Positions 48,408 through 59,227 of a DNA stretch of 64,000 nucleotides are shown here, in pieces. The DNA comes from Marinobacter sp. BW6 (GTDB lineage: Bacteria; Pseudomonadota; Gammaproteobacteria; Pseudomonadales; Oleiphilaceae). Where the stretch lies: the NCBI RefSeq assembly GCF_008107725.1, contig NZ_VIRN01000061.1, positions 558,001-622,000 of the forward strand, written 5' to 3'. Every line of letters starts with the position of its first letter. Positions within the stretch are counted from its first letter, which is position 1. Both the position numbers and the translations under genes were made by a program. The notes beneath the pieces were generated by a model. The model was not told the origin of the DNA and did no database searches. It saw only the letters and a program-made list of their open reading frames with translations.

Positions 48408-49247
48408 CTATGATTTTGGGCTGGAGGCTGTCTCAACAGCTTTCCACTTGACCGCTACACCATTGGTGTAACGGGCATCCACCCGACTGACTTCGTCCGA
48501 CCGTGCTGCCAGCCGGTTTTCATAAACCGTGATAAACCGCTCGAACCGTTGCTCCACCTGATCCCGGCCAAGCACCACCTCGATGCCATTGGCCAATTGC
48601 AGGGTCCAGGCGCCCCGATGTTCCAGGGCGAGGCCCGAAAATCCGAGGCCCCGGGCGACCAGCTTGTCACTCATGGTCCGCGCCATATTGATCACATCCC
48701 GTACTCTTTCGTCTGGCCCGGCCAGACGGGGAAGTCGACCTGCGACTTCGGGATTGGACGGCGCGAACAGTTCGCCGGTTCGGCTGACCAGGCGCCCGTC
48801 TGTCCAGTAGGCCAGCGGCTTCTTCTCCCGGATATCGATTACCAGCCGGTCCGGCCACACCCGACGCACTGCAGCGGACTCAACCCAGGGCCGGCGCTCC
48901 AGGCTCTCCTTGATTTCCGAAAGATCCGTGGCGAAATAGCTTTTGCCGATCCAGTCGCCAGCAGCGCGCTCGATGGCTACCCGGCTGTCGCCGACAAAAT
49001 CCCCTTTCACATCCACCGCCAGGACCTGCTGATCCATGGCACCCAGCACCTTGCCCGTGCCCCAGGGCACCAGGGCTGCCAACAACACAATCACGGCGCC
49101 CATGCCCACCTGAAGCCAGGGCACAGCCGCCAGCACCCCCTTCAACACGCCAAACCGGTCCCGCTCAGGACCAAGGGACGTTGCCCCCCGGCGCCGCGGG
49201 GGCTCGGACGGTGTCGCCCGGCTCCGGATCAGCAGTGTTTCAAGCAT
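48408..49247 (-). CDS. ftsQ: Cell division protein FtsQ
   Basis: 279 residues; bitopic inner-membrane protein that links early and late division proteins through FtsB and FtsL. One membrane segment near residues 45-65 (VGMGAVIVLLAALVPWG), then the POTRA domain (AVDVKGDFVGDSRVAIERAA) and the beta domain (SAAVRRVWPDRLVIDIREKKPLAYW split over the usual positions). Its start lies inside the end of ddl (8-base overlap). Confidence 0.95.
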   Translation of the reverse strand: MLETLLIRSRATPSEPPRRRGATSLGPERDRFGVLKGVLAAVPWLQVGMGAVIVLLAALVPWGTGKVLGAMDQQVLAVDVKGDFVGDSRVAIERAAGDWIGKSYFATDLSEIKESLERRPWVESAAVRRVWPDRLVIDIREKKPLAYWTDGRLVSRTGELFAPSNPEVAGRLPRLAGPDERVRDVINMARTMSDKLVARGLGFSGLALEHRGAWTLQLANGIEVVLGRDQVEQRFERFITVYENRLAARSDEVSRVDARYTNGVAVKWKAVETASSPKS

Positions 49248-50211
49248 CGGGACCCTCCAGGGTGTCCTTCAGTATCCGGACCACGAGTTCCTCAAAACTT
49301 ATTCCTGCCGCTTTTGCTGCCATGGGCACGAGACTGTGGTCGGTCATCCCGGGCACGGTATTGACTTCCAGCAGCCAGAACTTGCCGTCGCTATCCTGCA
49401 TAATGTCGACTCGGCCCCAGGTCCGACAGCCGACGACCCGGAACGCATCGAGTGCCAGGTGCTGAAGCCGCACCTCGTCTTCAGGCGCCAGCCCGCAGGG
49501 AATCTGGTAGCGAGTGTCGTCCGCCAGGTACTTGGCGTCGTAATCGTAAAAAACGTGCTCGGTGCTGGCGCTCAGACCAATGGCCGGTAGCGCCTGATCC
49601 TGCAACAGGCTCACGGTGAACTCCGGCCCTTCGATCCACTCCTCGACAAGCACCAGGCTATCCAGAGCGGCCGCGGCTTCGTAGGCTTCAGCCAGCTCAG
49701 CTGCGCTATAAACCTTTCGGATGCCGATGCTTGAGCCTTCCCGGGAAGGCTTCACGCTCAACGGTGCTCGCAATTCACCAATAATCTGGTCTGCCTGGTC
49801 GACACCGGACATGGTCCGGAACTTCGGCGTTGGCAGGCCACAGCCTTCGAATACGTACTTCGTTCTGAGCTTGTCCATGGCCAGAGCGGAGGCGAGCATT
49901 TCACTGCCGGTATATGGAATCCCTGCCTGCGCGAGGATGGCCTGCAACGTACCGTCCTCGCCGCCCCTGCCATGCAGGGCAATAAAGACACGATCAAATT
50001 GTGGGCTATCAACCGTTCTCAGCAGACAGCCTTTGACGTCCTCGGCAAAGGCATCGACGCCGGCAGATACCAACGCGGCCAGCACTGCCTTGCCGCTCTT
50101 CAGGGACACTTCACGCTCGGCGGAATCACCGCCCATAAAGACCGCGACCCGTCCCAGCGCCCTGACGAGTTCGGGGTCTGCCTGATAGGCCTGTGCTTCG
50201 TTATGATGCAT
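49240..50211 (-). CDS. ddl: D-alanine--D-alanine ligase
   Basis: 323 residues from the ATG at 50211, one base after the murC stop; a TTG further upstream is less likely. Makes the D-Ala-D-Ala dipeptide for MurF. ATP-grasp motifs: VFMGGDSAEREVSLKSG, FIALHGRGGEDGTLQ, the SREGSSIGI loop, and WLLEVNTVPGMTDHSLVP. This is the DdlB type of the dcw cluster. Confidence 0.97.
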   Translation of the reverse strand: MHHNEAQAYQADPELVRALGRVAVFMGGDSAEREVSLKSGKAVLAALVSAGVDAFAEDVKGCLLRTVDSPQFDRVFIALHGRGGEDGTLQAILAQAGIPYTGSEMLASALAMDKLRTKYVFEGCGLPTPKFRTMSGVDQADQIIGELRAPLSVKPSREGSSIGIRKVYSAAELAEAYEAAAALDSLVLVEEWIEGPEFTVSLLQDQALPAIGLSASTEHVFYDYDAKYLADDTRYQIPCGLAPEDEVRLQHLALDAFRVVGCRTWGRVDIMQDSDGKFWLLEVNTVPGMTDHSLVPMAAKAAGISFEELVVRILKDTLEGPDA

Positions 50212-50212
50212 A

Positions 50213-51658
50213 TCACTCACCAGCAATCACTCCTGCGGCCGCCAGCCGCGAAGCCACACCACCGATATCGCCGGCTCCCTGGGTTATCAGCAGGTCGCCA
50301 TCCTGCAGGACATTGGCCAGCAAGGCCTCAATTTCCCGGTTATCCTCGACAAAGACCGGTTCCACCTGCCCGCGCTGGCGAATACTGCGACACAGTGCCC
50401 GGCCGTCGGCACCCGGAATCGCCGGTTCGCCGGCGGAATACACATCCATCAGCAGCAAGCCGTCCACTTCCGACAGCACCCGGACAAAGTCCTCATAAAG
50501 GTCACGGGTCCGGGTAAAGCGGTGTGGCTGGTACAGCATGACCAGACGACGATCCGGCCAGGCATCGTGTGCCGCGCGGATAACCGCCTCCACTTCCGTG
50601 GGGTGGTGCCCGTAATCGTCTACCAGCGTCACCGTGCCCTTGGGTGTCTGGTAATCGCCGTAAACCTGGAACCGGCGCCCGACACCGGCAAATTCAGCCA
50701 GTCCGCGACAGATCGCGTCATCCTCGACGCCTTCATCTGTGGCTACGGCAATGGCCGCCAGTGCGTTCAGCACGTTGTGTCGGCCCGGCATTTTCAGCTC
50801 GACTGTCAGGTCACTCCGCCCGGCCGGACGCTTAACCACAAAGTGAGTCCGTAGACCATCGGAATTGATGCTTTCGGCGCGGTAATCCGCCTCCGGGTTG
50901 TCAATCCCGTAGGTAATGATCGCCCGGGAAATCCGGGGAATGATCTCCTGAACGTAACCATCGTCCACACACATCACTGTGACGCCATAAAACGGGAGGT
51001 TGTGCAGGAAATCCACGAAGGTCTGCTTCAGCTTCTCGACATCGCCACCATAGGTATCCATGTGGTCCGCTTCGATGTTGGTCACCACCGAAATCACCGG
51101 TGTCAGATGCAGGAAGGAGGCATCGCTCTCATCTGCCTCCGCCACCAGATAGCGGGAACCTCCCAACTGAGCGTTGGTGCCGGCGCTGTTCAGCTTGCCG
51201 CCAATCACAAAAGTCGGGTCCAGACCCGCCTCACCCAGAATGGAGGCGATCAGGCTGGTGGTCGTGGTCTTGCCATGGGTTCCGGCCACAGCGATGCCGT
51301 GACGGTAGCGCATGATTTCCGCCAGCATTTCTGCCCTGGGTACGATCGGCACCCGACGACTTCGAGCGGCCACGACTTCCGGGTTGTCCGCCGACACCGC
51401 CGAAGAAACCACAACAACATCGGCACTGGCGCTGTTCTCTTCCCGGTGACCGATCTGGACTTCAACCCCCATCGCTTTGAGACGATCGGTGACAGCGCCC
51501 TCTTTCAGATCCGAACCGGAAACGTCGTAGCCCTGATTCTTGAGAACCTCGGCGATACCGCTCATGCCTGCACCACCAATCCCCACAAAGTGGATGTGAC
51601 GGATCCGGCGCATTTCAGGCACCTGATAGACCAGGGGCGGATTGCTTGCATCAGCCAT
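50213..51658 (-). CDS. murC: UDP-N-acetylmuramate--L-alanine ligase
   Basis: 481 residues; adds L-Ala to UDP-MurNAc, the first Mur ligase step. Motifs: [18 protein letters not shown], the ATP loop [12 protein letters not shown], and the C-terminal [10 protein letters not shown] with YQPHRFTRT. Its start overlaps the end of murG by eight bases. Confidence 0.98.
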   Translation of the reverse strand: MADASNPPLVYQVPEMRRIRHIHFVGIGGAGMSGIAEVLKNQGYDVSGSDLKEGAVTDRLKAMGVEVQIGHREENSASADVVVVSSAVSADNPEVVAARSRRVPIVPRAEMLAEIMRYRHGIAVAGTHGKTTTTSLIASILGEAGLDPTFVIGGKLNSAGTNAQLGGSRYLVAEADESDASFLHLTPVISVVTNIEADHMDTYGGDVEKLKQTFVDFLHNLPFYGVTVMCVDDGYVQEIIPRISRAIITYGIDNPEADYRAESINSDGLRTHFVVKRPAGRSDLTVELKMPGRHNVLNALAAIAVATDEGVEDDAICRGLAEFAGVGRRFQVYGDYQTPKGTVTLVDDYGHHPTEVEAVIRAAHDAWPDRRLVMLYQPHRFTRTRDLYEDFVRVLSEVDGLLLMDVYSAGEPAIPGADGRALCRSIRQRGQVEPVFVEDNREIEALLANVLQDGDLLITQGAGDIGGVASRLAAAGVIAGE

Positions 51659-52736
51659 TGGCGGCCTCCAGACAGTAATTCACGACTCTCTCCGTTGCGT
51701 CAGGGCGGGCCAGTGTTCGCGCGGCCTTCGCCATATCAGTTACCCGGCCACGATCCCGGGCCAGATCGCCCAGGGTTTCCGCCAGCACCGCCGGGGTCAT
51801 CTTTGATTGGGGGATCAGGATGGCCGCTTTCGCCGCCACCATCTGCTGGCCATTTTTCGTCTGGTGGTCATCCACGGCGTGGGGAAATGGCACCAGCACT
51901 GCCCCAATACCGGCCGCACACAGCTCAGACACCGTCAGGGCGCCGGACCGGCATAACACCAGGTCCGCCCATTGATAGGCTTCGGCCATGTCCTTGATAA
52001 ACGGCTCCACACTGGCCTCAACCCCGTGTTGTTCATAAGATTGCCGGGCCGCGTCTGCGTGGCGCTCACCACACTGATGACGAACTACCGGGCGATCGGC
52101 TTCGGGCAACATGGCCAGGGCCTCTGGCAGCTGCTCGTTGAAGACCTGGGCCCCCAGGCTGCCGCCAATCACCAGCAACCTGAGAGCACCTTCGCGCCCC
52201 GCGAGGCGTTGCTCGGGCACCGGCAGGGCGGCGAGATCCTCCCGAACTGGATTACCGGTGCAACGAGTGACTACTTTCGGCCCGAAGCTATCCGGGAACG
52301 CTTCCAGCACGGTTTCCGCAAATCTAACCAGAATCCGGTTGGTCATACCGGCTATGGCGTTCTGTTCATGAATCACCAGCGGTGTTCGGCTCAGCCAGGC
52401 GGCGACACCACCGGGCCCGGTGACAAACCCACCCATGCCGACGACACAATCCGGGCGAATACGGCGCAGGATGGTGAAGGCCTCACCGAGTGCCCGCATC
52501 AGCCGGAAGGGTGCCAGCAACAGAGCAAGCTTGCCCTTGCCCCGCAAACCCGAAATATGAATCAATGACAGCGGTATATCGGTTTCCCCGATCAATCTCT
52601 GCTCCATACCGCCACTGGCTCCGAGCCAGTAGACCTGATGACCTCGAGCCTCAAGCGCACGGGCCGTCGCCAGGGCCGGGAAAACGTGGCCTCCGGTACC
52701 ACCAGCCATCATGAGGAAGCGACGCTGTTCAGTCAT
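51651..52736 (-). CDS. murG: Lipid II-forming N-acetylglucosaminyltransferase MurG
   Basis: 361 residues from the ATG at 52736, which has GGAGG seven bases upstream and overlaps the ftsW stop (ATGA). Adds GlcNAc to lipid I on the inner face of the membrane. Motifs: [37 protein letters not shown], and [18 protein letters not shown]. Confidence 0.98.
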   Translation of the reverse strand: MTEQRRFLMMAGGTGGHVFPALATARALEARGHQVYWLGASGGMEQRLIGETDIPLSLIHISGLRGKGKLALLLAPFRLMRALGEAFTILRRIRPDCVVGMGGFVTGPGGVAAWLSRTPLVIHEQNAIAGMTNRILVRFAETVLEAFPDSFGPKVVTRCTGNPVREDLAALPVPEQRLAGREGALRLLVIGGSLGAQVFNEQLPEALAMLPEADRPVVRHQCGERHADAARQSYEQHGVEASVEPFIKDMAEAYQWADLVLCRSGALTVSELCAAGIGAVLVPFPHAVDDHQTKNGQQMVAAKAAILIPQSKMTPAVLAETLGDLARDRGRVTDMAKAARTLARPDATERVVNYCLEAANG

Positions 52737-53931
52737 ACACAGCACCTCCCCGCGTCTTCGGGCCGGCCTTTTCACGGGCCAGTTTTTCCTGATCGAGACG
52801 CTCCATTTCGACGCGGGCCAGAATGCCAATGCAGATACAGGTAATCATCAGGCTGGATCCGCCGTAACTTACCAGTGGCAGAGTCAGACCCTTGGTTGGT
52901 AAAAGGCCGGTACTGACCGCCATGTTGATCCCGGCCTGCAGCCCGATCAGCAAGGTCAGGCCGTAGGCGAAACAGGCACCGAACGGCATGCCCGCCTTTT
53001 CTGCCCGACGGGCAATGACGAACCCGGTCACCACCAACAGGGTGAAAAGGCTGAGTACCAGTAGGGATCCCATGAGACCGAACTCTTCGGCAATAATGGC
53101 GAAGATGAAGTCGGTATGTGCCTCCGGCAAATAGAACAGCTTCTGGATGGAGTTACCAAGCCCGACGCCGCCCCAGTCTCCGCGGCCGAAGGCGATCAGA
53201 GACTGAGTCAGCTGGTAACCGCTGTCGAATTGGTCTTTCCAGGGGTCAAGATAGCTGACCACCCGTTTCAGGCGGTATGGCTGGGTAACAATCAGAATGG
53301 CACCGAGAACCACCAGCGTTCCGATCAGGGGGACAAACCGGCTAAGCCGCACACCACTGAGAAAGATCATGCCCGCCGCTGCCGTCACCAGCACCACAGT
53401 GGCACCAAAGTCCGGCTGAATAACCAGCAGAACCGATGCCAATCCAAGAACAACCAGTGGCTTGAGGAAACCAGCCCAGGTATTGAGCAATTCATCCCGG
53501 CGACGGACCACGTAGCCTGCGAGGTAAGCAATCAGGCAGAGCTTCGCCACTTCCGACACCTGGACGTTAAACAGGCCGAAAGGGATCCAGCGGGTAGAGC
53601 CGTTGACGGTCCTTCCCAGAGGCGTAAGCACCAGAACAAGGGCCAGCAGACCGACCCCCAGGAGCAGCCAGCCGCTGCGCTCCCACCAGGCTACCGGAAC
53701 GTTGACCGCGACCAGCGCCAGCAGGCAACCAAGGCCGGCAAACATCAGTTGGCGAATCACGTAGTGGTAGCTGTTCCCCATGGTTTCAGCGGCCATATCC
53801 ATGGACGCAGATGAAATCATGACAACGCCCATTACCAGCAGTGCAACCGAACTGATCACCAACATCGGTAGCGGCTGGATCTCGCCCAGCCATTGGTTCC
53901 GGTTCTGCAGGGAAAGATCTGCGTGCATCAC
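52729..53931 (-). CDS. ftsW: Septal peptidoglycan polymerase FtsW
   Basis: 400 residues with about ten membrane segments; SEDS glycosyltransferase that polymerises lipid II at the septum with its partner FtsI, encoded nearby. Family signature near the end: GINMAVSTGLLPTKGLTLPLVSYGG across the usual two loops, with the catalytic Asp in the extracellular loop (LDPWKDQFDSGYQLTQSL). It overlaps murD by four bases (ATGA). Confidence 0.97.
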   Translation of the reverse strand: MMHADLSLQNRNQWLGEIQPLPMLVISSVALLVMGVVMISSASMDMAAETMGNSYHYVIRQLMFAGLGCLLALVAVNVPVAWWERSGWLLLGVGLLALVLVLTPLGRTVNGSTRWIPFGLFNVQVSEVAKLCLIAYLAGYVVRRRDELLNTWAGFLKPLVVLGLASVLLVIQPDFGATVVLVTAAAGMIFLSGVRLSRFVPLIGTLVVLGAILIVTQPYRLKRVVSYLDPWKDQFDSGYQLTQSLIAFGRGDWGGVGLGNSIQKLFYLPEAHTDFIFAIIAEEFGLMGSLLVLSLFTLLVVTGFVIARRAEKAGMPFGACFAYGLTLLIGLQAGINMAVSTGLLPTKGLTLPLVSYGGSSLMITCICIGILARVEMERLDQEKLAREKAGPKTRGGAVYD

Positions 53932-55268
53932 AGGGCCTCCACCAGAGAACGGAACTGGTCACCGCGATCGAGATAATCACGGAACATGTCAAAACTCGCA
54001 CAGGCCGGCGAAAGCAATACCCGATCCCCCGGCACCGCCAGCTCTGCGGAACGGGAAACCGCCTCGGCGAGATTCTCCATCCGATAAACCGGAATACCGC
54101 TGCCCAGCACATCGGCGATGGCCGGCGCATCACGCCCAATCAACAGTACGGCCCGGCAATGCAGGGCAATGGGCGCTTCCAGGGCGGTAAAATCAGCACC
54201 TTTGCCATCTCCGCCGGCAATCAGCACCACTTTGCCATTGTCCGGTGCGAGACTTTCAATAGCGGCTACCGTGGCGCCGACATTGGTTCCCTTGGAATCG
54301 TTGATGAAATCAACGTCGCCCAGCCGGCGCACGAACTCACAGCGATGCGGCAGCCCCGGAAATTCCCGGGCGACTTCCAGCATCACTTCCATGGGCAGGC
54401 CGGCTGCATGGCCCAGTGCCAGAGCGGCCATCACGTTGCTGATGTTGTGATGCCCCAGCAGCTTCAACTCGCTGGCCAGCAAGAGGTTATCAAACCCGAA
54501 GGTAATCCAGGTGCCCTGGTCATCGTCCCGGGTGCTGAACGTCTCGGGATTCACCCGATGGAAGCCGAAACACAGAAACCTCAGGGTGTCCCTGGCCATG
54601 GGAGTGCTCAGGGCATCGTCCAGATTAACAATGGCGTTCTTGCAGCCCCGGAATATCCGCTGTTTTGCCTGGAAGTAGGCCATCTTGTTCGGGTAACGGT
54701 CCATGTGATCGTCGCTGACGTTCAGTACCGTCGCTGCCAGGGCGTTCAGTTCGTCTGTGGTCTCAAGCTGGAAACTCGACAGCTCGAGCACATAAAGGTC
54801 GGCATCCTCGCCCAGAAGATCCAGGGCCGGGGTGCCGATGTTGCCACCCACGGCGACTTTCCGGCCCGCGGCTTTTGCCATCTCACCAACCAGGGTGGTG
54901 ACTGTGGTTTTACCGTTGGAGCCGGTAATGGCCACGATGGGCGCATCTGCCGCCTCGGCGAACAGATCAATGTCACCGCGGATTCTTGCTCCCTGGCTTG
55001 CGGCTGCGGCAATGGCCGGCTCAGCAATACTGATGCCCGGACTTACTACCAGTTCGTTGAAACCGACAAACAGTTCGGCGTCAAAGGTGCCCAGGTGCAC
55101 TGGAATGTCGGGCCAGTCTGACCTCAACTGATCAAGACCGGGAGGGGCCTTGCGGCTATCGGCCACAGCTACGTCCCGTCCCTGTTCGGACAGATAGCGC
55201 ACGCAGGAAAGCCCGGTTTTACCGAGCCCTACGACCAATGTGCGACGATCCGAAACAATGACACTCAT
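53928..55268 (-). CDS. murD: UDP-N-acetylmuramoyl-L-alanine--D-glutamate ligase
   Basis: 446 residues; adds D-Glu. Motifs: VVGLGKTGLSCVRYL at the N-terminus, the ATP loop ITGSNGKTTVTTLV, GGNIGTPALDLL, and NDSKGTNVGATVAAIESL with LIAGGDGKGADF. Confidence 0.97.
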   Translation of the reverse strand: MSVIVSDRRTLVVGLGKTGLSCVRYLSEQGRDVAVADSRKAPPGLDQLRSDWPDIPVHLGTFDAELFVGFNELVVSPGISIAEPAIAAAASQGARIRGDIDLFAEAADAPIVAITGSNGKTTVTTLVGEMAKAAGRKVAVGGNIGTPALDLLGEDADLYVLELSSFQLETTDELNALAATVLNVSDDHMDRYPNKMAYFQAKQRIFRGCKNAIVNLDDALSTPMARDTLRFLCFGFHRVNPETFSTRDDDQGTWITFGFDNLLLASELKLLGHHNISNVMAALALGHAAGLPMEVMLEVAREFPGLPHRCEFVRRLGDVDFINDSKGTNVGATVAAIESLAPDNGKVVLIAGGDGKGADFTALEAPIALHCRAVLLIGRDAPAIADVLGSGIPVYRMENLAEAVSRSAELAVPGDRVLLSPACASFDMFRDYLDRGDQFRSLVEAL

Positions 55269-55283
55269 AGTTGCAGCGTTTTC

Positions 55284-56369
55284 CTATCTCAGTTTCAGAC
55301 TGGCGATGCCAATCAGGACCAGAACAACGGTGATCACCCAGAAACGGACAATCACCCGCGGCTCTGGCCAGCCTTTCAATTCAAAATGGTGGTGCAGCGG
55401 CGCCATGCGGAAGATCCGCCGCCCGGTCAGACGGAACGACGCAACCTGCAGGATTACCGAAACGGTCTCCATCACGAACACCCCGCCCATGATGAACAGC
55501 ACAATTTCCTGGCGAACGATAACCGCAACCACACCAAGGGCTGCACCGAGGGCCAGCGCCCCCACATCACCCATGAAGACCTGGGCCGGGTAGGTGTTGA
55601 ACCAGAGGAAACCAAGCCCGGCTCCGACGAGAGCACCGCAGAAAACGATGAGCTCGCCAGTCCCAGGAAGATGCGGGATCAGCAGGTAGTTGGCGAACTG
55701 GGCGTGCCCGGACAGATACGCAAAGATGCCGAGCGCGCCGGCCACCATCACCGTGGGCATAATAGCCAGCCCATCGAGACCGTCAGTGAGGTTGACTGCA
55801 TTGCTGCTACCGACAATGACGAAATAACTAAGCAGGATGAACAATACCGGGCCAAGCGTGAGTGACACCTGCTTGACGAACGGCACATACAGAGAGGTCT
55901 CCTGGGGCAATGCGGAGCTGAAGAACAACACCACTGCCGCCGTGGCACCAATGACCGACTGCCAGAAGTATTTCCAGCGGCCCGGCAAGCCTCTTGGATT
56001 GCGCTCCACCACCTTGCGATAGTCGTCGACCCAGCCGATCGCGCCGAACAGCAGCGTCACCAAAAGGGTAACCCAGACATAGCGGTTGCCAAGATCCGCC
56101 CAGAGCAGCGTACTGATGCCGATAGCCACCAAGATCAGGGCGCCACCCATGGTCGGAGTGCCGGCTTTGCTGAGATGGGTCTGAGGACCGTCATCTCTCA
56201 CCGCCTGGCCAATCTGATACTGACTCAGTTTACGGATCATCACCGGGCCGATGATCAGCGAAATCAGCAGCGCAGTAAGTGTGCCCAGGATTCCACGCAG
56301 CGTCAGGTACTGAAACACCGTCAGTGCGGAGAAATACTGTGATAAGACCTCTGTCAGCCAGAGCAGCAT
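55284..56369 (-). CDS. mraY: Phospho-N-acetylmuramoyl-pentapeptide transferase
   Basis: 361 residues with about ten membrane segments; joins phospho-MurNAc-pentapeptide to undecaprenyl phosphate to give lipid I. Motifs: [37 protein letters not shown] with catalytic Asp residues, [16 protein letters not shown], and [13 protein letters not shown]. It overlaps murF by 16 bases. Confidence 0.98.
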   Translation of the reverse strand: MLLWLTEVLSQYFSALTVFQYLTLRGILGTLTALLISLIIGPVMIRKLSQYQIGQAVRDDGPQTHLSKAGTPTMGGALILVAIGISTLLWADLGNRYVWVTLLVTLLFGAIGWVDDYRKVVERNPRGLPGRWKYFWQSVIGATAAVVLFFSSALPQETSLYVPFVKQVSLTLGPVLFILLSYFVIVGSSNAVNLTDGLDGLAIMPTVMVAGALGIFAYLSGHAQFANYLLIPHLPGTGELIVFCGALVGAGLGFLWFNTYPAQVFMGDVGALALGAALGVVAVIVRQEIVLFIMGGVFVMETVSVILQVASFRLTGRRIFRMAPLHHHFELKGWPEPRVIVRFWVITVVLVLIGIASLKLR

Positions 56370-57742
56370 GAGTTATTCACCTTTTCTTTAATTCCCTCCA
56401 CCACACGCTCCATGGCGGAACTGCGAGAACCCTTGACCAACACTGTCAATGGTGTGTTTTTGTCCCTGATAACCAATTCAACGGCCTGCTCATGGCCCAG
56501 CCCAAGCTCCGTGGACTCTCCAAACCCGTCGGCATAACCTTCACAACCCGGGCCCACCGTGATCAGTCGGTCGATGCCGTGCTCCCGGGCACACTCTCCA
56601 ACTTCCCTGTGCAACGCCCTGGCCTCAGCGCCAAGCTCTGCCATGGCGCCAAGTACCGCAATCTTCTGACCCTCGCGCCCGGCCAGAACTCCAAGCGCGG
56701 CTTTCATGGACGACGGGTTGGCGTTGTAACTGTCGTCAATCAAGGTCAATTCCGGCGACAGTTTCAGGACCTGGAGCCGCCCTTTCACCGGCGCAACACT
56801 GGCCAGCCCGTCAACAATCGCCTGATCACTGGCACCCAGCTCGCGGGTGGCAGCAATGGCCAGCAGCATGTTGGTGATGTTGTGATCGCCCTCCAGCCCC
56901 AGGGCAACCTGGCACTGCCAGCCGTCCGGGCCGCTCACCAGAATGGTTTTGGTTCCGGCGCCCTGGCTATCGATGACCGCGTGATAGTCCGCCTCGGCAC
57001 CGAGACGACTGACCCCGGCAACACGCCGGGCTCCGGCACGCTTTTGCCATTGGCCGAAAGCCGGGTCGTCGCGGTTGAGAACCATCAGCCCGTCTGCCGC
57101 CACGCCATCAATGATTTCGCCCTTGGCCTGAACAATATTCTCGTAGCTGCCAAACCCTTCCAGATGGGCCTCGCCAGCATTCGTGAGAATGGCAACGCGG
57201 GGCTTCGCCAGTGCGACGGTATGGGCAATTTCACCCAGCCCACTGGCACCCAGTTCAATCACGCCATACTGGTGTTCCGGAGAAAGGCCTAATAGCGTAA
57301 GCGGAACACCGATGTGATTGTTCAGGTTGCCTTTTGTCGAAAGCGTCTTGCCCATCTGCGAGAGAATAGCGGCGCACATCTCCTTGACCGTGGTCTTGCC
57401 GCTGCTACCGGTGATCGCAAGAATGCCGGCTTTGCTTTCTTCACGGTTGCCGGCCGCTAGCCGGGCCAATGCCGCAAGCGTGTCCTCTACCACCAGCTGG
57501 GGCAGGTCGACACTGCTTTCCGAAGTATCTACCACCAGACCAACCGCCCCCTTATCCAGAGCCTGTTGCAGGAACCGGTGGCCATCAAAGTTTTCGCCTC
57601 GCAGGGCCACAAAAAGCTGCCCTTGCTCCAGGGTACGAGTGTCTGTGGAAACCCCGCTGAATGTCACTGACGCAAGATCGTCCGAAGGGCACTCGGCACC
57701 CAGCCAAGTCTTGGCTTCGGCCAGCGAAAAGGCGCGCATCAT
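56354..57742 (-). CDS. murF: UDP-MurNAc-tripeptide--D-alanyl-D-alanine ligase
   Basis: 462 residues; adds the D-Ala-D-Ala made by Ddl. Motifs: [20 protein letters not shown], the ATP loop [28 protein letters not shown], and [15 protein letters not shown]. It overlaps the murE stop by four bases (ATGA). Confidence 0.97.
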   Translation of the reverse strand: MMRAFSLAEAKTWLGAECPSDDLASVTFSGVSTDTRTLEQGQLFVALRGENFDGHRFLQQALDKGAVGLVVDTSESSVDLPQLVVEDTLAALARLAAGNREESKAGILAITGSSGKTTVKEMCAAILSQMGKTLSTKGNLNNHIGVPLTLLGLSPEHQYGVIELGASGLGEIAHTVALAKPRVAILTNAGEAHLEGFGSYENIVQAKGEIIDGVAADGLMVLNRDDPAFGQWQKRAGARRVAGVSRLGAEADYHAVIDSQGAGTKTILVSGPDGWQCQVALGLEGDHNITNMLLAIAATRELGASDQAIVDGLASVAPVKGRLQVLKLSPELTLIDDSYNANPSSMKAALGVLAGREGQKIAVLGAMAELGAEARALHREVGECAREHGIDRLITVGPGCEGYADGFGESTELGLGHEQAVELVIRDKNTPLTVLVKGSRSSAMERVVEGIKEKVNNSCCSG

Positions 57743-59223
57743 GCCACACCCCCATTGAGTTTCAAGATGTGGCGAACCTGCTCGGCATCGCTGAACGGAT
57801 ATTTCTGGCCGGCGATTTCCTGGTAAGCCTCGTGCCCTTTTCCTGCAATCAGAACGAGGTCGTCAGGAGTGGCCGAACGAATCGCCGACTGGATGGCTTC
57901 AGCCCGGTCATGAATAACCGTCACCTTTGCTGAATCCGAGAATCCGGCAAGAATATCCTGCGCAATTGCTTTGGCATTCTCACTTCGGGGATTGTCGTCC
58001 GTCACCACTACACGATCCGCCAGCTTCTCGGCTTCCCGAGCCATGTCCGGACGTTTGCCGGTATCGCGGTCACCGCCGCAGCCGAAAACGCAAATCAGTT
58101 CACCAGCCACATGGGGGCGCAGCGCTGCCAGGGCATTGGCCAGGGCATCCGGGGTATGGGCGTAATCGACCACCACCCTGACACCATTGGCGCCACCGAA
58201 TCTTTCAAGTCTGCCAGGGGGCGGCGTGAGTCTGCTGGTGGCCTGCTGAACACGCTCGACCGGCACTCCAAGCGTGAGGACCGTCGCCATCGCCGCCAAA
58301 ACATTGCTCGCGTTGAAGCTGCCCATCAGGGGAACGGCTATAGTAAACCTGCCCCATTCGCCATCCACTTCAGCTTCGAAACCGTCGTCGGTTGGCCGGA
58401 ACTCCCGCAACCAGAGCTCGGTCTGGGCTTCGTGAAGGCTGTAGCGCACGCGATCACATTTGCCCTCAAGTTGCTCGAAGAGTTGCCGACCGAAAGGATC
58501 GTCAAAATTGATAACGGAAAAGTGCAGTTCCTCTCGTTCGAACAGCTGGGCCTTGGCTGCGCCGTATGCTTCCATGGAGCCGTGGTAGTCGAGATGATCC
58601 CGGGTCAGATTGGTAAATACGGCCCCGGTCATGGAGAGGTTGTCCACCCGGCCCTGATCCAGCGCGTGGGAGGACACCTCCATCACGGCAGCGCGACCTT
58701 CCTGCTTCACAATCCGGGACAGAACCCGGTTGACCTGAACGGCATCCGGTGTCGTGTGAGTTGCTGGCTGAAGCGCACCGGGCATGCCATACCCCAGGGT
58801 GCCCAGGATGCCGCAGGGAGTGCCTGTCTCCTTCAGCAGCTGGGCCACATACTGGCAGACCGACGTCTTACCATTGGTCCCGGTTACACCGATCAGGCGA
58901 AGACGTTGCGACGGATGTTCAAAAAACCGGTCTGCGATCCGGCCCACCAGGCTTCGCAAGCCGGCAACAGGCACAATCAGGGCGCCGTGGTGCTCAGTGC
59001 ACTCGCCGGCCTGTTCGGCTTCGAGGAGGATAACCGTCGCGCCAGCCTCAATGGCCTTGTCGACATAAAAATCGGCAGGCGTTCGGGCACCTGACAGGGC
59101 TATAAACGCATCGCCGGAGGCGACCTCCCGACTGTCGGTTTTCAGACCATGAATCGTCACGTCGAACACCGACGGAACCGCCACAATACCTTGCAATAAC
59201 GTGCTGAGAGATGTGATGCACAT
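57739..59223 (-). CDS. murE: UDP-MurNAc-L-Ala-D-Glu--meso-diaminopimelate ligase
   Basis: 494 residues from the ATG at 59223 with GAGGG upstream, four bases after the ftsI stop. Adds the third peptide residue. The motif DNPRSENAKAIAQDIL contains the DNPR signature that marks enzymes using meso-diaminopimelate rather than lysine. ATP loop GVTGTNGKTSVCQ; DYAHTPDALANAL; LVLIAGKGHEAYQ near the end. Confidence 0.98.
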   Translation of the reverse strand: MCITSLSTLLQGIVAVPSVFDVTIHGLKTDSREVASGDAFIALSGARTPADFYVDKAIEAGATVILLEAEQAGECTEHHGALIVPVAGLRSLVGRIADRFFEHPSQRLRLIGVTGTNGKTSVCQYVAQLLKETGTPCGILGTLGYGMPGALQPATHTTPDAVQVNRVLSRIVKQEGRAAVMEVSSHALDQGRVDNLSMTGAVFTNLTRDHLDYHGSMEAYGAAKAQLFEREELHFSVINFDDPFGRQLFEQLEGKCDRVRYSLHEAQTELWLREFRPTDDGFEAEVDGEWGRFTIAVPLMGSFNASNVLAAMATVLTLGVPVERVQQATSRLTPPPGRLERFGGANGVRVVVDYAHTPDALANALAALRPHVAGELICVFGCGGDRDTGKRPDMAREAEKLADRVVVTDDNPRSENAKAIAQDILAGFSDSAKVTVIHDRAEAIQSAIRSATPDDLVLIAGKGHEAYQEIAGQKYPFSDAEQVRHILKLNGGVA

Positions 59224-59227
59224 AGGC